A stretch of 41,197 bases of DNA from contig JAQUWM010000017.1 in the NCBI GenBank assembly GCA_028692885.1, positions 1-41,197 on the forward strand. The letters run 5' to 3'. Shown piece after piece: positions 25,784-34,337 of the stretch (positions are counted from its first letter, which is position 1; every line of letters starts with the position of its first letter). This DNA is from Acetobacterium sp. GTDB lineage: Bacteria; Bacillota; Clostridia; Eubacteriales; Eubacteriaceae. Under the pieces are notes generated by a model that saw nothing but the letters and a program-made list of their open reading frames with translations, made no database searches and was not told the origin of the DNA. The translations under genes and the position numbers were made by a program.

Positions 25784-27108
25784 GAGGTGACCTCCTGCCA
25801 CATAAAGATATTTTTTTTGGTATGATAGATCTCCAGCTCATAGCGGATCCGGTCAAAGGGCGCCGGGTTGTAATAGGTTGGGTAGAGCAGATCGGTTTCC
25901 GGCGTGATCACGCCATTTTCCAGAGCCTGCTGTTCAACCTTAGTGCCCGGTAAAATTCGGATATTATTAAGGACAATGGTGCCCAGGGTCTTGGAAGCAT
26001 GATGGATCTGGTAAATCGCGTCAATGAGATCTTTGGCTTCTTGCTGGGTTGCGGCAGTATCGCCAGGCGTATTAACCAGAAAGTGATAAACCGTAACCAC
26101 GCCGCTATCGGCCAGAATCTGAGCAGTATCGAGGATATCCTGGACCCGCATATGTTTATCCATGGCATCCAGGGCCGTTTGACTCAGGCCATCGGGGGAC
26201 AACGAAAAACATTCGCAGCCAGAGCGGGTATAGAGATCGACGTTTTCGGCGGTTAACAGGTTTTCCCGGAAAAAGCCGCTCCAGTTAATTTTTAAGCCCC
26301 GCTGGATGATTTCAACGCAGATCGAATCGAGATGATCGACGGGAATATTGACCACTGAATCGGTAAAATGGATCCGGGTGACGCCGTAGCTGTCGTAGAG
26401 AAACTGGATTTCGTCGACCACCGCTTCCGGGCTGCGGCAGCGCATTTTAGTCCCCTGCAGCAGCGGATAGGAACAGTAGCCGCAGCTAAAACAGCAGCCC
26501 CGTTTGGTTTCCACGCCGATACTTTCGACATATTTATTGACGGTCAGGTAGGGTCGGGGATCGAGCAGATCGCGGTTGGGCATCTGGTAATCCAGCATCT
26601 CATAATCACCGACTGGCGGGACGATTAAGACCGTCTCGTTGTCACGATAGCAAAGCCCCGGCAGATGGGGCGGGTTATCTAGGTTATCCAGTAATGACAC
26701 AATGATTTTTTCAGCCTCGCCAGTCACGCCAAAATCAATTTCCGGATAGTCGCTCATCAGCCGTTCCGGAAACAGCGAAAAACCGGTGCCGCCGGCTAAG
26801 ATTTTGGCATTGGGCGCGTAGCGTTTAATAAATGCCAGGGTAACAGCAAAGCTGGGAATCAGTGATGAGGTTTTATTCCCCAGGGGATCGATGTTTCGTA
26901 GCGACAGGCAGACCACATCGGGCTGATGAGCATCGAGCTGTAGCCGCAAATCCCGATAGGGATCGATCGCCATGTTCATGTCAAACAGCTGCAGCTGATG
27001 ATTGGTTTGGCGCTCGACCTGGGATGCCAGCACGACGATTCCAATCGGATAAACCCGCTCGATGTCGATGCCCTCCATTGAGAGGGCTTGGATGAAAAGT
27101 ATATTCAT
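25780..27108 (-). CDS. bzaD: BzaD-type radical SAM/B12-binding protein, benzimidazole C-methylation step
   Basis: A 442-residue B12-binding radical SAM protein. In the known pathway BzaD converts 5-methoxybenzimidazole to 5-methoxy-6-methylbenzimidazole. Residues about 1-150 form the cobalamin-binding-like domain (ILAGGTGFSLFPE, DFGVTGEAE). The cluster motif is C205-x3-C209-x2-C212 (CCFSCGYC, with an extra cysteine at 206). The start ATG follows a GGAGAAACC site and lies 17 bases after bzaC. The order bzaC-bzaD-bzaE matches the Eubacterium limosum operon. No B12-ligand histidine motif of the DxHxxG type is visible, as is common in this class. Confidence 0.87.
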   Translation of the reverse strand: MNILFIQALSMEGIDIERVYPIGIVVLASQVERQTNHQLQLFDMNMAIDPYRDLRLQLDAHQPDVVCLSLRNIDPLGNKTSSLIPSFAVTLAFIKRYAPNAKILAGGTGFSLFPERLMSDYPEIDFGVTGEAEKIIVSLLDNLDNPPHLPGLCYRDNETVLIVPPVGDYEMLDYQMPNRDLLDPRPYLTVNKYVESIGVETKRGCCFSCGYCSYPLLQGTKMRCRSPEAVVDEIQFLYDSYGVTRIHFTDSVVNIPVDHLDSICVEIIQRGLKINWSGFFRENLLTAENVDLYTRSGCECFSLSPDGLSQTALDAMDKHMRVQDILDTAQILADSGVVTVYHFLVNTPGDTAATQQEAKDLIDAIYQIHHASKTLGTIVLNNIRILPGTKVEQQALENGVITPETDLLYPTYYNPAPFDRIRYELEIYHTKKNIFMWQEVTS

Positions 27109-27125
27109 GGTTTCTCCTTGTCTTT

Positions 27126-28673
27126 TTATGACAATAATAAAAGTCCGTAATATTTGACCAGTTCTTGCGGGGATGCCAGCGTTTTTAAGATCTCGCCGTT
27201 TGCCCGGACGGTTTCAAAGACATCGATACCGGAACCTTCCATCGAAGGGCGGCGGTTTTTGATCTTTAAGCAGGGCGTCTCAGGATTACAGTCAGGGCAG
27301 AGGGCACAGGGGCCAGACCAGAAAGCAAAGGCTTTATGATAGCCAGTGGTAAAGGCCAGCTGCTCCGCCGCCAGGACTTTAGCTTGAAAAGCCCGGGTCG
27401 GTGGTTCCCCTTTTAACAGCAGCGCCTTGGTGTAATTGGTCAGCAGTGCTTTAGTTTCGTTGATCATCAGGGTGTTGGCATCACAATTTTTCTGATTATA
27501 GAAGTCGCAGCCGAAACGGCACTTGTTTTGAACAAACTCGGAGACCACTACCGCAGCGGGTGAAATCTCAACGACCTGATCAAAGCCCAGGGCTTTAATC
27601 GGATAAATCAGCTTTTGGAGCGGGGTAATCGCACAGGTATCAAGAATGGCGTCAGACTTTGCCGCAAAAATTAGCGCAGTATCGGTTGCTAAGGGGATCA
27701 GCGGGCTGACCGCCAGCTCATTTTTTCTCAGCTCATTGATGACCCATTCACTGGAAAATACTTTGCCATTGTAGGTATTGATAAACATATTGATATCAGA
27801 CAGATGCGCCTTCACAGGGTCATGTTCAGTAAAAAAATCATGGATCAGAATGATGCCATCATCAGATAGATGTTTTATGGCTGTTTTTAAGACCAATTCA
27901 TTTTCTGCTTCAGCATAAGCATGAACGATATTGGAGAGAATGATCAACTGGTATTTTTTAGCAAGCCCCCATTCCGGCTCCAGGATATTAGCTGGATGGT
28001 AGCAAACCCGAGACCCATAAGCGGTGGCCTCGACAAGCTTCTGGGTTTGCGGCAGCATCTGCTCAATGTCCAGCAGGGTAGCACAGGTGTCCGGAAAGGC
28101 TTCCAAAAAGGCCAGTGCCATGGCCCCGGAGCCGGTCCCGACATCGAGAATAGCGCCGCTTAATTGATCAAAAAAAGCGGTACAGTTATTGGCTTTGAGT
28201 TTGGCGACATTGTCCATCGCTTTGATATAGTTGGCCCGACGCCGGTTTAACGCATCTTCGCTGATATCGGCTGGTAAAAAGTTGACCCGGCCACCAGCTT
28301 TCAGCGAGTCCTTAAGGGTCTTCCAGTCATCCGCTAGACTTTTACGCCACAGCAGCGAGTCGCCCTGGTAAAGCGGACTCGTCTTCAATAGGTAGTTTTT
28401 GGTGATCGCTTGGTTATAATAAACGTTTTGATAGTGTCCCAACAAGCCCAGGCTGACTAACAGTTCTAGATAACGGGACAGGGCATTTTCGTTTGTATTC
28501 AGTTTTTGAGCGAGATCAAAGACCATTGCCCCGTGAATTCCGAAATCATCGATGGTCTGAAACAGATCCATTTCCAGTGCCGTGAACAGGGCGTCAGAAA
28601 GCCAGTAGCTGGTGGCCAGGTCTTCTAAATACTGGCCGCCGTTGGTATGGGGATCATATCCCTTCATGACCAT
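27126..28673 (-). CDS. bzaC: BzaC 5-hydroxybenzimidazole O-methyltransferase with C-terminal DUF2284-like domain
   Basis: In the known pathway BzaC methylates 5-hydroxybenzimidazole to 5-methoxybenzimidazole. Residues 1 to about 100 resemble the winged-helix dimerisation region of plant-type O-methyltransferases. The SAM motif ILDVGTGSG is at 175-183, and H251 in IVHAYAEAE matches the catalytic-base position (HDWSDE) of that family. From about residue 350 there is a second, cysteine-rich domain: C385, C389, C397, then C456-x2-C459-x2-C462-x5-C468 and RPSMEGSGIDVFET, the pattern of DUF2284 predicted metal-binding proteins. The start codon overlaps the cobT end by 20 bases, with GGAG six bases upstream. 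Confidence 0.87.
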   Translation of the reverse strand: MVMKGYDPHTNGGQYLEDLATSYWLSDALFTALEMDLFQTIDDFGIHGAMVFDLAQKLNTNENALSRYLELLVSLGLLGHYQNVYYNQAITKNYLLKTSPLYQGDSLLWRKSLADDWKTLKDSLKAGGRVNFLPADISEDALNRRRANYIKAMDNVAKLKANNCTAFFDQLSGAILDVGTGSGAMALAFLEAFPDTCATLLDIEQMLPQTQKLVEATAYGSRVCYHPANILEPEWGLAKKYQLIILSNIVHAYAEAENELVLKTAIKHLSDDGIILIHDFFTEHDPVKAHLSDINMFINTYNGKVFSSEWVINELRKNELAVSPLIPLATDTALIFAAKSDAILDTCAITPLQKLIYPIKALGFDQVVEISPAAVVVSEFVQNKCRFGCDFYNQKNCDANTLMINETKALLTNYTKALLLKGEPPTRAFQAKVLAAEQLAFTTGYHKAFAFWSGPCALCPDCNPETPCLKIKNRRPSMEGSGIDVFETVRANGEILKTLASPQELVKYYGLLLLS

Positions 28674-29742
28674 TGGTTACTCCTGCATCGGCAAAGGTTA
28701 AGACGTCACAGATCACCCGGGCTGAAGATTCGACCAAGTGCATCGCCACCGCTGCGCCAGTGCCTTCTCCCAATCGGAAATTGAGGTTCAGCAGCGGTCG
28801 TAAACCGAGTGCCTGCCACATTAGCTGATGACCCGGTTCTTCGGATTGATGGGAGGGAATCATATAATCCAGCGATTGGGGACAGAGCGCCTTGGCAATC
28901 AGCGCCCCGGCGGTCGAAATAAAGCCATCCACCAGAACTGGAACCTGATGATAGGCGGCCCCCAGGATCACGCCGGCAATCCCGGCAATCTCGAAGCCAC
29001 CAACTTTTGATAGAACATCAATGGGATCGGTTTTGTCAGGCTGATGACGGTTAATCGATTCCCGGATTACTTTGATTTTGTTGAGTAAGGCAGCATTATC
29101 AATGCCGGTGCCGCGGCCGGTTACTGATGAAACCGGATACTCAGCCATAACCGCTAAAATTGCGGCACTGGGGGTTGTGTTACCGATTCCCATATCGCCG
29201 GTGGCCAGCAGGTTGACGCCCTGTTCTTCAATCACCTGAGACGCCACATTGATCCCGGCTTCCAGGGCAGCAATGGCCTGTTCCCGGGTCATGGCCGGTT
29301 CGCGGTAAAAGTTCTTGGTGCCATAGGCGATCTTACAGTCGATGATAGCGCCGTGTTCAACCAGTTCGGGCATATCCACTGCGACCCCCATATCGACGAC
29401 GATCACTTCGGCGCCGGCGGCCTTGGCTAAAATATTGATGCCAGCGCCGCCTTTGACAAAGTTTTCCACCATCTGTGGCGTCACTTCCTGGGGAAAGGCC
29501 GAAACGCCTTCGGCCACCACGCCGTGATCCCCGGCCATGGTGATGACCATTTTTTTATCGACATTGGGGCGGATAGTGCGCTGAATCCCGGCCAGTTGTT
29601 CAGCGACAACCAGCAGCTGGCCGAGACTCCAGGGCGGAATCGCCAATTTTTCAATATGATCCCGGGCCGCCTGACGCCACTTAGGATCTGCCGGTTCGGT
29701 ATTATCGATGACGTGTTTTAAGGTATATTTGGTTTCGATCAT
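28654..29742 (-). CDS. cobT: Nicotinate-nucleotide-dimethylbenzimidazole phosphoribosyltransferase CobT
   Basis: Transfers phosphoribose from nicotinate mononucleotide to the lower-ligand base, making the alpha-ribazole phosphate used to finish cobalamin. The 362 residues match the family. Landmarks are the N-terminal KPxxx-like P(R)NV segment, MAGDHGVVAEGVSAFPQEVT, GDMGIGNTTPSAA, VTGRGTGID, and the catalytic glutamate in RLGEGTGAA near the C terminus. It lies 82 bases after bzaB with its own AGAAGGG site. Its place among benzimidazole genes implies that it activates the base made by this operon. Confidence 0.95.
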   Translation of the reverse strand: MIETKYTLKHVIDNTEPADPKWRQAARDHIEKLAIPPWSLGQLLVVAEQLAGIQRTIRPNVDKKMVITMAGDHGVVAEGVSAFPQEVTPQMVENFVKGGAGINILAKAAGAEVIVVDMGVAVDMPELVEHGAIIDCKIAYGTKNFYREPAMTREQAIAALEAGINVASQVIEEQGVNLLATGDMGIGNTTPSAAILAVMAEYPVSSVTGRGTGIDNAALLNKIKVIRESINRHQPDKTDPIDVLSKVGGFEIAGIAGVILGAAYHQVPVLVDGFISTAGALIAKALCPQSLDYMIPSHQSEEPGHQLMWQALGLRPLLNLNFRLGEGTGAAVAMHLVESSARVICDVLTFADAGVTNGHEGI

Positions 29743-29824
29743 GGTATTTATCCCTTCTATTGATATTAAATGAATATGGAAAATTGATCAGTTATCATTA
29801 TCCACGGTGCGGGTGGTTTATCAT

Positions 29825-31108
29825 TTAAGCCAGTCCAAAAAACGCCGCGGCCACATCGGCCGGACATTTGCTGTCGGCACAGACGGCACAGCCATGGGAG
29901 GGCTTTTGCGCTGCCAAGGCAGCGATCAGATTAGCCTGATTGATGGCGTTTTTGACCTGTTCCTCCTGGTTGCGGGAAACCCGGGCCCGGGACATTGCCA
30001 GATCACGGTTCCAGGCCGCGCCGCCACGTTTTAAGACATTGGCGGCATTGGCGGCGATCCGGGTGGTTTCGACACCGATGCGGACATCTTCTTCATTGGG
30101 CAGACCGAGATGTTCGGCGGGGGTCAGATAACAAAGGAAGTCAGCCCCGTGCATGCCGGCAAAGGCACCGCCGATGGCACCGGAAATATTATCATAACCG
30201 GGAGCCACATCGGTGGCCAGGAAGCCCAGAATATAGTAGGGCACGTCAAAACAAAGCCGTTTTTGCAGCAGCATCGCTGACGGAATATGGTTTAGCGGCA
30301 CATGGCCGGGACCTTCCACCATCACCTGAACGCCAGCGGCCAGGGCTCGTTTGGTCAGCTCACCAGCGACCATTAAGCCGCGCAGGTGGGCTTGATCGAG
30401 AGAATCGGCATTGGCCCCGGGGCGGATGGCATCGCCGATACTTAACACCGTATCGGTGGCTTTAAGAATCTCCAGCAGCCGGTCAAATTCAGCGTAAAGC
30501 GGGTTTTCTTTATCATTATGGAACATCCAGCCGGTCAGCAGCGAGCCGCCGCGACTGACCACGTCGGCCACCCGGCCGCTTTTCTTTAAAATATTAAGGA
30601 CATCCATATTCAACGCCGAGTGCACGGCCATAAAATCCATACCAGCCTGGCATTGTTTTTCGACCACGTCAAACAGGTCATCAGAAGTCATATTGACCAT
30701 CAGGCCGCGTTTTTCGGTGGCTTCTTTGGCCGCCTGGTAAACCGGCACGCAGCCAGCCGCGATATTAGAATTGGTTAAACTCAGGGTCCGCATCGTATCA
30801 ATATCTTCACCCATGCTTAAATCCATAAAGCCGTGAGCACCGGCATCTTCGATGATTTTCAGTTTTTTGACTTCCATTTCCATATCATCCCGGTCACCAG
30901 ATGTGCCCATCAGGCCATTGACTTTGACATCCAGGCCACCGCCGATGCCACAGATTTTAGTCCGGTTACGCAATTTATTTTTAGGAATGACGATTCGGCC
31001 GGCGGCTACTCCCGCGCGGATAAATTCGGGCGGGAAGCCTTCGTTTCTCGCCACCATTTCCATTTCTTCGGTAATTTTACCCTGACGGGCTTTTAACATT
31101 TGGGTCAT
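29825..31108 (-). CDS. bzaB: BzaB, ThiC-like 5-hydroxybenzimidazole synthase subunit
   Basis: A 427-residue radical SAM paralogue of ThiC. With BzaA it makes 5-hydroxybenzimidazole from 5-aminoimidazole ribotide; single-gene relatives are BzaF. ThiC-type segments include MSTDDLFD-like MTSDDLFDVV, VEGPGHVPL and SGAIGGAFAGMHGADFLCYLTPAEHLGLP. The C-terminal cluster motif is CAVCADSKC, the normal CX2CX4C. The start ATG follows GAGGAACTAATC; an in-frame upstream frame extension lies inside bzaA and is rejected. The gene begins two bases after the bzaA stop. Confidence 0.9.
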   Translation of the reverse strand: MTQMLKARQGKITEEMEMVARNEGFPPEFIRAGVAAGRIVIPKNKLRNRTKICGIGGGLDVKVNGLMGTSGDRDDMEMEVKKLKIIEDAGAHGFMDLSMGEDIDTMRTLSLTNSNIAAGCVPVYQAAKEATEKRGLMVNMTSDDLFDVVEKQCQAGMDFMAVHSALNMDVLNILKKSGRVADVVSRGGSLLTGWMFHNDKENPLYAEFDRLLEILKATDTVLSIGDAIRPGANADSLDQAHLRGLMVAGELTKRALAAGVQVMVEGPGHVPLNHIPSAMLLQKRLCFDVPYYILGFLATDVAPGYDNISGAIGGAFAGMHGADFLCYLTPAEHLGLPNEEDVRIGVETTRIAANAANVLKRGGAAWNRDLAMSRARVSRNQEEQVKNAINQANLIAALAAQKPSHGCAVCADSKCPADVAAAFFGLA

Positions 31109-31110
31109 GA

Positions 31111-32412
31111 TTAGTTCCTCGCTTCCTGGTTTTCGTCTCGTAAATACTTGCCGACAATTTTCATGGCACAGAAGTCGCCGCACATGCTGCACTCGGATTC
31201 GAAGTTGGTACTGCGATCCTTCCAGACCTTCGTGGCGGTTTCGGTATCGATGGCCAGTTCCATCTGTCGGCCCCAGTTCAGTTCCCGCCGGGCATGGGAC
31301 ATTTCCAGATCCCAGGCAATGGCGGCCGGATGGCCTTTGCCGACATCGCCGGCATGGGCAGCAATACGGCTGGCCATCACACCCAGATAGACATCATCGG
31401 CACTCGGCATGCCAATATGTTCTGCTGGGGTCACGTAGCAGAGGAAGTCAGCGCCGTAATAGGCGGCGATCGCACCGCCGATGGCGCCAGTGACATGATC
31501 CATGCCAGCACCGGAATCGGTGGGCAGACAGCCAAAGACAAAGTAGGGTGCGCCGCCGCATAATTGTTTCTGTAATTGGACGGTGGTTTGGATCTGATCG
31601 AGGGGCACATGACCCGGTCCTTTGACCATCACCTGAACCCCGGCCGCCCGGGCCTTTTTAACCAGGCCGCCAAGGATCACCAATTCATGAACCTGAGCGC
31701 CGTCCAGCGAATCAGCGATGCAGCCGGGGCGCATGCCATCGGCAAAGCTCAGCACGACATCATATTTTTTACAGATTTCCAGGACCCGGTCATATTGGGT
31801 GAAAAAGGGATTTTCACAGTGATTGTGTACCATCCAGCCAATTAAATGGGAACCCCCATAACTGACCAGGGGATCAATCCGGCCTTCTTCTTTGGCGCGG
31901 TTGATCACGTCCATGGTGGTGCCGCAGTGCAGGGCTAAAAAGCTGACGCCATCAGCGGCATGCTTTTCCATCATCGCAAACATGTCGTCGGCAGTCATAT
32001 CTAAAGCGGTGCCGTATTTTTCCTGAGCCATGGCCAGGGTCTGATAAAGAGGCAGGGTACCGACTGGCCGGTCCACTGTCGATAAAACGGTTTCGCGCAT
32101 CTCATCGATCGGGCCCCGGACACTTAAGTCCATCAGGGTATCGGCCTTGGCCTTAACGGCCTGGTCGATTTTGGCCATTTCACCAGCGATGGTGTCGTCC
32201 ACTTCATACATCCCGACGCTGGCTGATACCTTGGTAAACAGACCTTTGCCCACCGCCACCGGGTTGATGTTGGGTCGGGAACTCATCAAGATGACGATTT
32301 CACCAGCAGCCACCCCCTGTCGAATCAGCTCGGGATCGATCCCTTCTTTTTGTGCCACATAAATCATTTCGGCGGTGATTTCGCCGGATCGTGCTTTTTC
32401 GAGAATTGTCAT
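31111..32412 (-). CDS. bzaA: BzaA, ThiC-like 5-hydroxybenzimidazole synthase subunit
   Basis: The first gene of the operon, 433 residues, a paralogue of ThiC and of BzaB. It shares the core segments MTADDMFAMM, VKGPGHVPLDQIQ and GAIGGAIAAYYGADFLCYVTPAEHIGMP. The cluster motif near the C terminus reads CSMCGDFC, so the third cysteine is one residue closer than in ThiC (CSMCGPKFC) and in BzaB here; the DNA supports this reading. BzaA and BzaB are needed together in characterised acetogens. AGGAGG lies five bases before the ATG. Upstream in-frame codons fall in the riboswitch terminator and are rejected. Confidence 0.9.
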   Translation of the reverse strand: MTILEKARSGEITAEMIYVAQKEGIDPELIRQGVAAGEIVILMSSRPNINPVAVGKGLFTKVSASVGMYEVDDTIAGEMAKIDQAVKAKADTLMDLSVRGPIDEMRETVLSTVDRPVGTLPLYQTLAMAQEKYGTALDMTADDMFAMMEKHAADGVSFLALHCGTTMDVINRAKEEGRIDPLVSYGGSHLIGWMVHNHCENPFFTQYDRVLEICKKYDVVLSFADGMRPGCIADSLDGAQVHELVILGGLVKKARAAGVQVMVKGPGHVPLDQIQTTVQLQKQLCGGAPYFVFGCLPTDSGAGMDHVTGAIGGAIAAYYGADFLCYVTPAEHIGMPSADDVYLGVMASRIAAHAGDVGKGHPAAIAWDLEMSHARRELNWGRQMELAIDTETATKVWKDRSTNFESECSMCGDFCAMKIVGKYLRDENQEARN

Positions 32413-32464
32413 AATTTCCTCCTGAATGATGGTTGGTATTTTGATCTTAATAAATTTTGACAAA

Positions 32465-32511
32465 TAAAAAAGTCCACAGCAGTTATTTTTTACAATAACC
32501 GCCATGAACTT
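32465..32511 (-). terminator. Intrinsic terminator of the cobalamin riboswitch
   Basis: Read on the minus strand, AAGTTCATGGCGGTTATT pairs over 18 positions (four G-U pairs) with AATAACTGCTGTGGACTT and is followed by six T. It sits between the aptamer and bzaA, so cobalamin binding should stop transcription here. Confidence 0.88.
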
Positions 32512-32535
32512 TACCTTCATTCATTCAGGATCGAT

Positions 32536-32692
32536 TCATAGGCAGGTCTCCTGACTCGGGGTTTTAACGCTACACCACACCTTCCCATTAAAAAACAGTG
32601 GTTCTTGTGGTTTGCTCCGCCCTTACAGTGATGGGTTCGTTCAGGACTCTCACCTGATTCCCTATTCTCCTTATTACTAAGGCACCATATGT
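32536..32692 (-). promoter_or_regulatory. Cobalamin riboswitch controlling the bza operon
   Basis: On the minus strand the conserved boxes appear in order: AGGGAATCAGGTGAGAGTCC, ACTGTAAGGGCGGAGC, CCACTG, AATGGGAAGG and the closing AGTCAGGAGACCTGCC (plus positions 32541-32556). The ends CATATGG and CCTATG close stem P1. With the terminator downstream it gives feedback control by cobalamin of lower-ligand synthesis. Confidence 0.95.
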
Positions 32693-32717
32693 TCGCTTTT
32701 CTATTTACTTGCTTTTG

Positions 32718-32746
32718 ATTATACACACTTAAAAATAAATAGGCAA
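32718..32746 (-). promoter_or_regulatory. Promoter of the bza operon
   Basis: On the minus strand TTGCCT and TATAAT are 17 bases apart, and transcription would start close to 32711, about 20 bases before the riboswitch. Confidence 0.82.
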
Positions 32747-32802
32747 GAAAAAAATAAAAAAATAAGAAAAGATGTTTGAAATGAAGAGAATTTGAGAATA
32801 TA

Positions 32803-32811
32803 TGTTATAAT
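32803..32811 (+). promoter_or_regulatory. Extended -10 promoter candidate for nfeD-SPFH
   Basis: TGTTATAAT fits the extended -10 form TGnTATAAT and lies 91 bases before the NfeD start. No clear -35 box is seen. It is divergent from the bza promoter. Confidence 0.45.
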
Positions 32812-32902
32812 AATCAAAAAGTTAAATAAAAAACTGTGTGGGGGGCTGGTGACAGAAAGGGACAATAACCGACAGGTTTTAACGAAAGGAGGGAGCGAGC
32901 GG

Positions 32903-33358
32903 ATGAACAGTCTATTTATCTGGTTAATCTTATTTATCATCTTTCTGGTGGCAGAACTGGTAACAGCCGGAGCCCTGGTATCGATCTGGTTTTGTGTAGG
33001 AGCCTTGGTGGCTTTGGCAGTAGCCTATTTTGGTGGCCCGTTGTGGCTTCAGATGACCCTGTTTGTGGCGGTTTCGATTGGATTGCTGTTGGGAACCAAG
33101 CCGTTTTTGAAAAAATACATGGAGCCCAAAACGATAACAACCAATGCTGATCGGATTCTGCAAAACCGGGGAATTGTGGCGGAAGAAATCAATAATCTCA
33201 AGGGACAGGGGGCTGTCAAAATTGATGGCAAATCCTGGACGGCCAGAAATGTCGATGGCGATGTTATCATTCCCGTTGGTGCTGAAGTAATTGTGATCGG
33301 AATCGAAGGGGTCAAAGCCATGGTTAAATTAGCGGAAAAAGAAATAGTTTCTGAATAA
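32903..33358 (+). CDS. NfeD family membrane protein
   Basis: A 151-residue short-form NfeD. Two or three hydrophobic helices occupy residues 1-72 or so (FIWLILFIIFLVAELVTAGAL, then the VALAVAYFGGPLW and LFVAVSIGLLLGT stretches). The C-terminal soluble part is the OB-fold NfeD domain, with GIVAEEINNLKGQGAVKIDGKSW and ending in VIPVGAEVIVIGIEGVKAMV. It almost always accompanies an SPFH protein, which follows here after 15 bases. Together they organise membrane microdomains. The ATG follows AGGAGGGAGCGAGCGG; the in-frame upstream extension is not supported. Confidence 0.9.
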   Translation: MNSLFIWLILFIIFLVAELVTAGALVSIWFCVGALVALAVAYFGGPLWLQMTLFVAVSIGLLLGTKPFLKKYMEPKTITTNADRILQNRGIVAEEINNLKGQGAVKIDGKSWTARNVDGDVIIPVGAEVIVIGIEGVKAMVKLAEKEIVSE

Positions 33359-33373
33359 TAAGGAGGAAAGAAT

Positions 33374-34312
33374 ATGGTTGGACTAATTATTTTAGGCGTT
33401 TTATTTATCATTTTTATTGTTGTGATTATTGTCAATGCCAAGATTGTTCCCCAGGCCAACGCCTATGTGGTGGAACGACTGGGCGCTTATCATACCACCT
33501 GGGAAACCGGCTTTCATATTGCCATCCCGATCATTGATCGAATTTCGAAAAAAGTCGGTTTAAAAGAGCGCGTCGCGGATTTCCCACCGCAACCGGTCAT
33601 TACCAAAGATAATGTCACGATGCAGATTGATACAGTTATTTATTTGCAGGTTACTGATCCTAAATTCTATATGTATGGGGTCGATAATCCCATGAAAGCG
33701 ATCGAAAACCTCACCGCTACGACCCTGCGTAATATCATCGGGGATATGGAGCTGGATCAGACGCTCACCTCGCGGGATGTCATTAATACCAAAATGCGGG
33801 TGATTCTCGATGAAGCCACCGATCCCTGGGGGATTAAAATTAACCGGGTCGAGCTTAAAAATATCATGCCGCCGGAAGCGATTCAGAATGCCATGGAACG
33901 GCAGATGAAGGCAGAGCGGGAACGGCGGGAAAAAATCCTTCAGGCCGAAGGCGAAAAAGCCAGCGCCGTGCTGGTAGCTGAAGGCGAAAAATCAGCGGCC
34001 ATTCTCAAAGCCGAAGGTTTAAAAGCCGCCGCCATCCTCAGTGCCGAAGCCGATCGCGAAGCTCAGATCAGACGCGCCGAAGGCGAAGCGGAAGCCATTG
34101 TCAAGGTTCAGGAAGCAGTCGCCAATGGGGTCAAGATGTTAAATGAAGCCAATCCGATTCAGTCAGTGATCGCCCTGAAGAGTTTATCGACCTTTGAAAA
34201 GGTAGCCGACGGCAAAGCCACCAAGATTATTATCCCCTCAGAAATTCAGGGTTTGGCCGGTCTGGCTACATCGCTTAGTGAAATCATGAAGGATCAGACC
34301 ACCGTCAGTTAA
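33374..34312 (+). CDS. SPFH/band 7 (stomatin/QmcA-like) membrane protein
   Basis: A 312-residue stomatin-like protein. It has one N-terminal membrane helix (about 1-22), then the band 7 domain (VPQANAYVVERLGAYHTTWETG, VDNPMKAIENLTATTLRNIIGDMELDQTL, WGIKINRVELKNI), then a coiled coil of heptad-like alanine/glutamate repeats (AEGEKAS, AEGEKSA, AEGLKAA) that drives oligomer formation. AAGGAGG sits eight bases before the ATG. Partner of the NfeD gene upstream. Confidence 0.93.
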   Translation: MVGLIILGVLFIIFIVVIIVNAKIVPQANAYVVERLGAYHTTWETGFHIAIPIIDRISKKVGLKERVADFPPQPVITKDNVTMQIDTVIYLQVTDPKFYMYGVDNPMKAIENLTATTLRNIIGDMELDQTLTSRDVINTKMRVILDEATDPWGIKINRVELKNIMPPEAIQNAMERQMKAERERREKILQAEGEKASAVLVAEGEKSAAILKAEGLKAAAILSAEADREAQIRRAEGEAEAIVKVQEAVANGVKMLNEANPIQSVIALKSLSTFEKVADGKATKIIIPSEIQGLAGLATSLSEIMKDQTTVS

Positions 34313-34337
34313 TAAAAGTCGGTTAAAGGCGAAACTA

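Noticed and set aside
29995-31493. Long plus-strand open frames opposite bzaA and bzaB
   Set aside because: They are antisense shadows of GC-rich coding sequence, rich in arginine and tryptophan, and have no start signals.
29825-32412. Thiamine biosynthesis genes (two thiC copies) with a TPP riboswitch
   Set aside because: The two ThiC-like genes are in tandem with cobT and B12-type radical SAM genes behind a cobalamin riboswitch, and no THI-box is present. BzaA and BzaB fit better.
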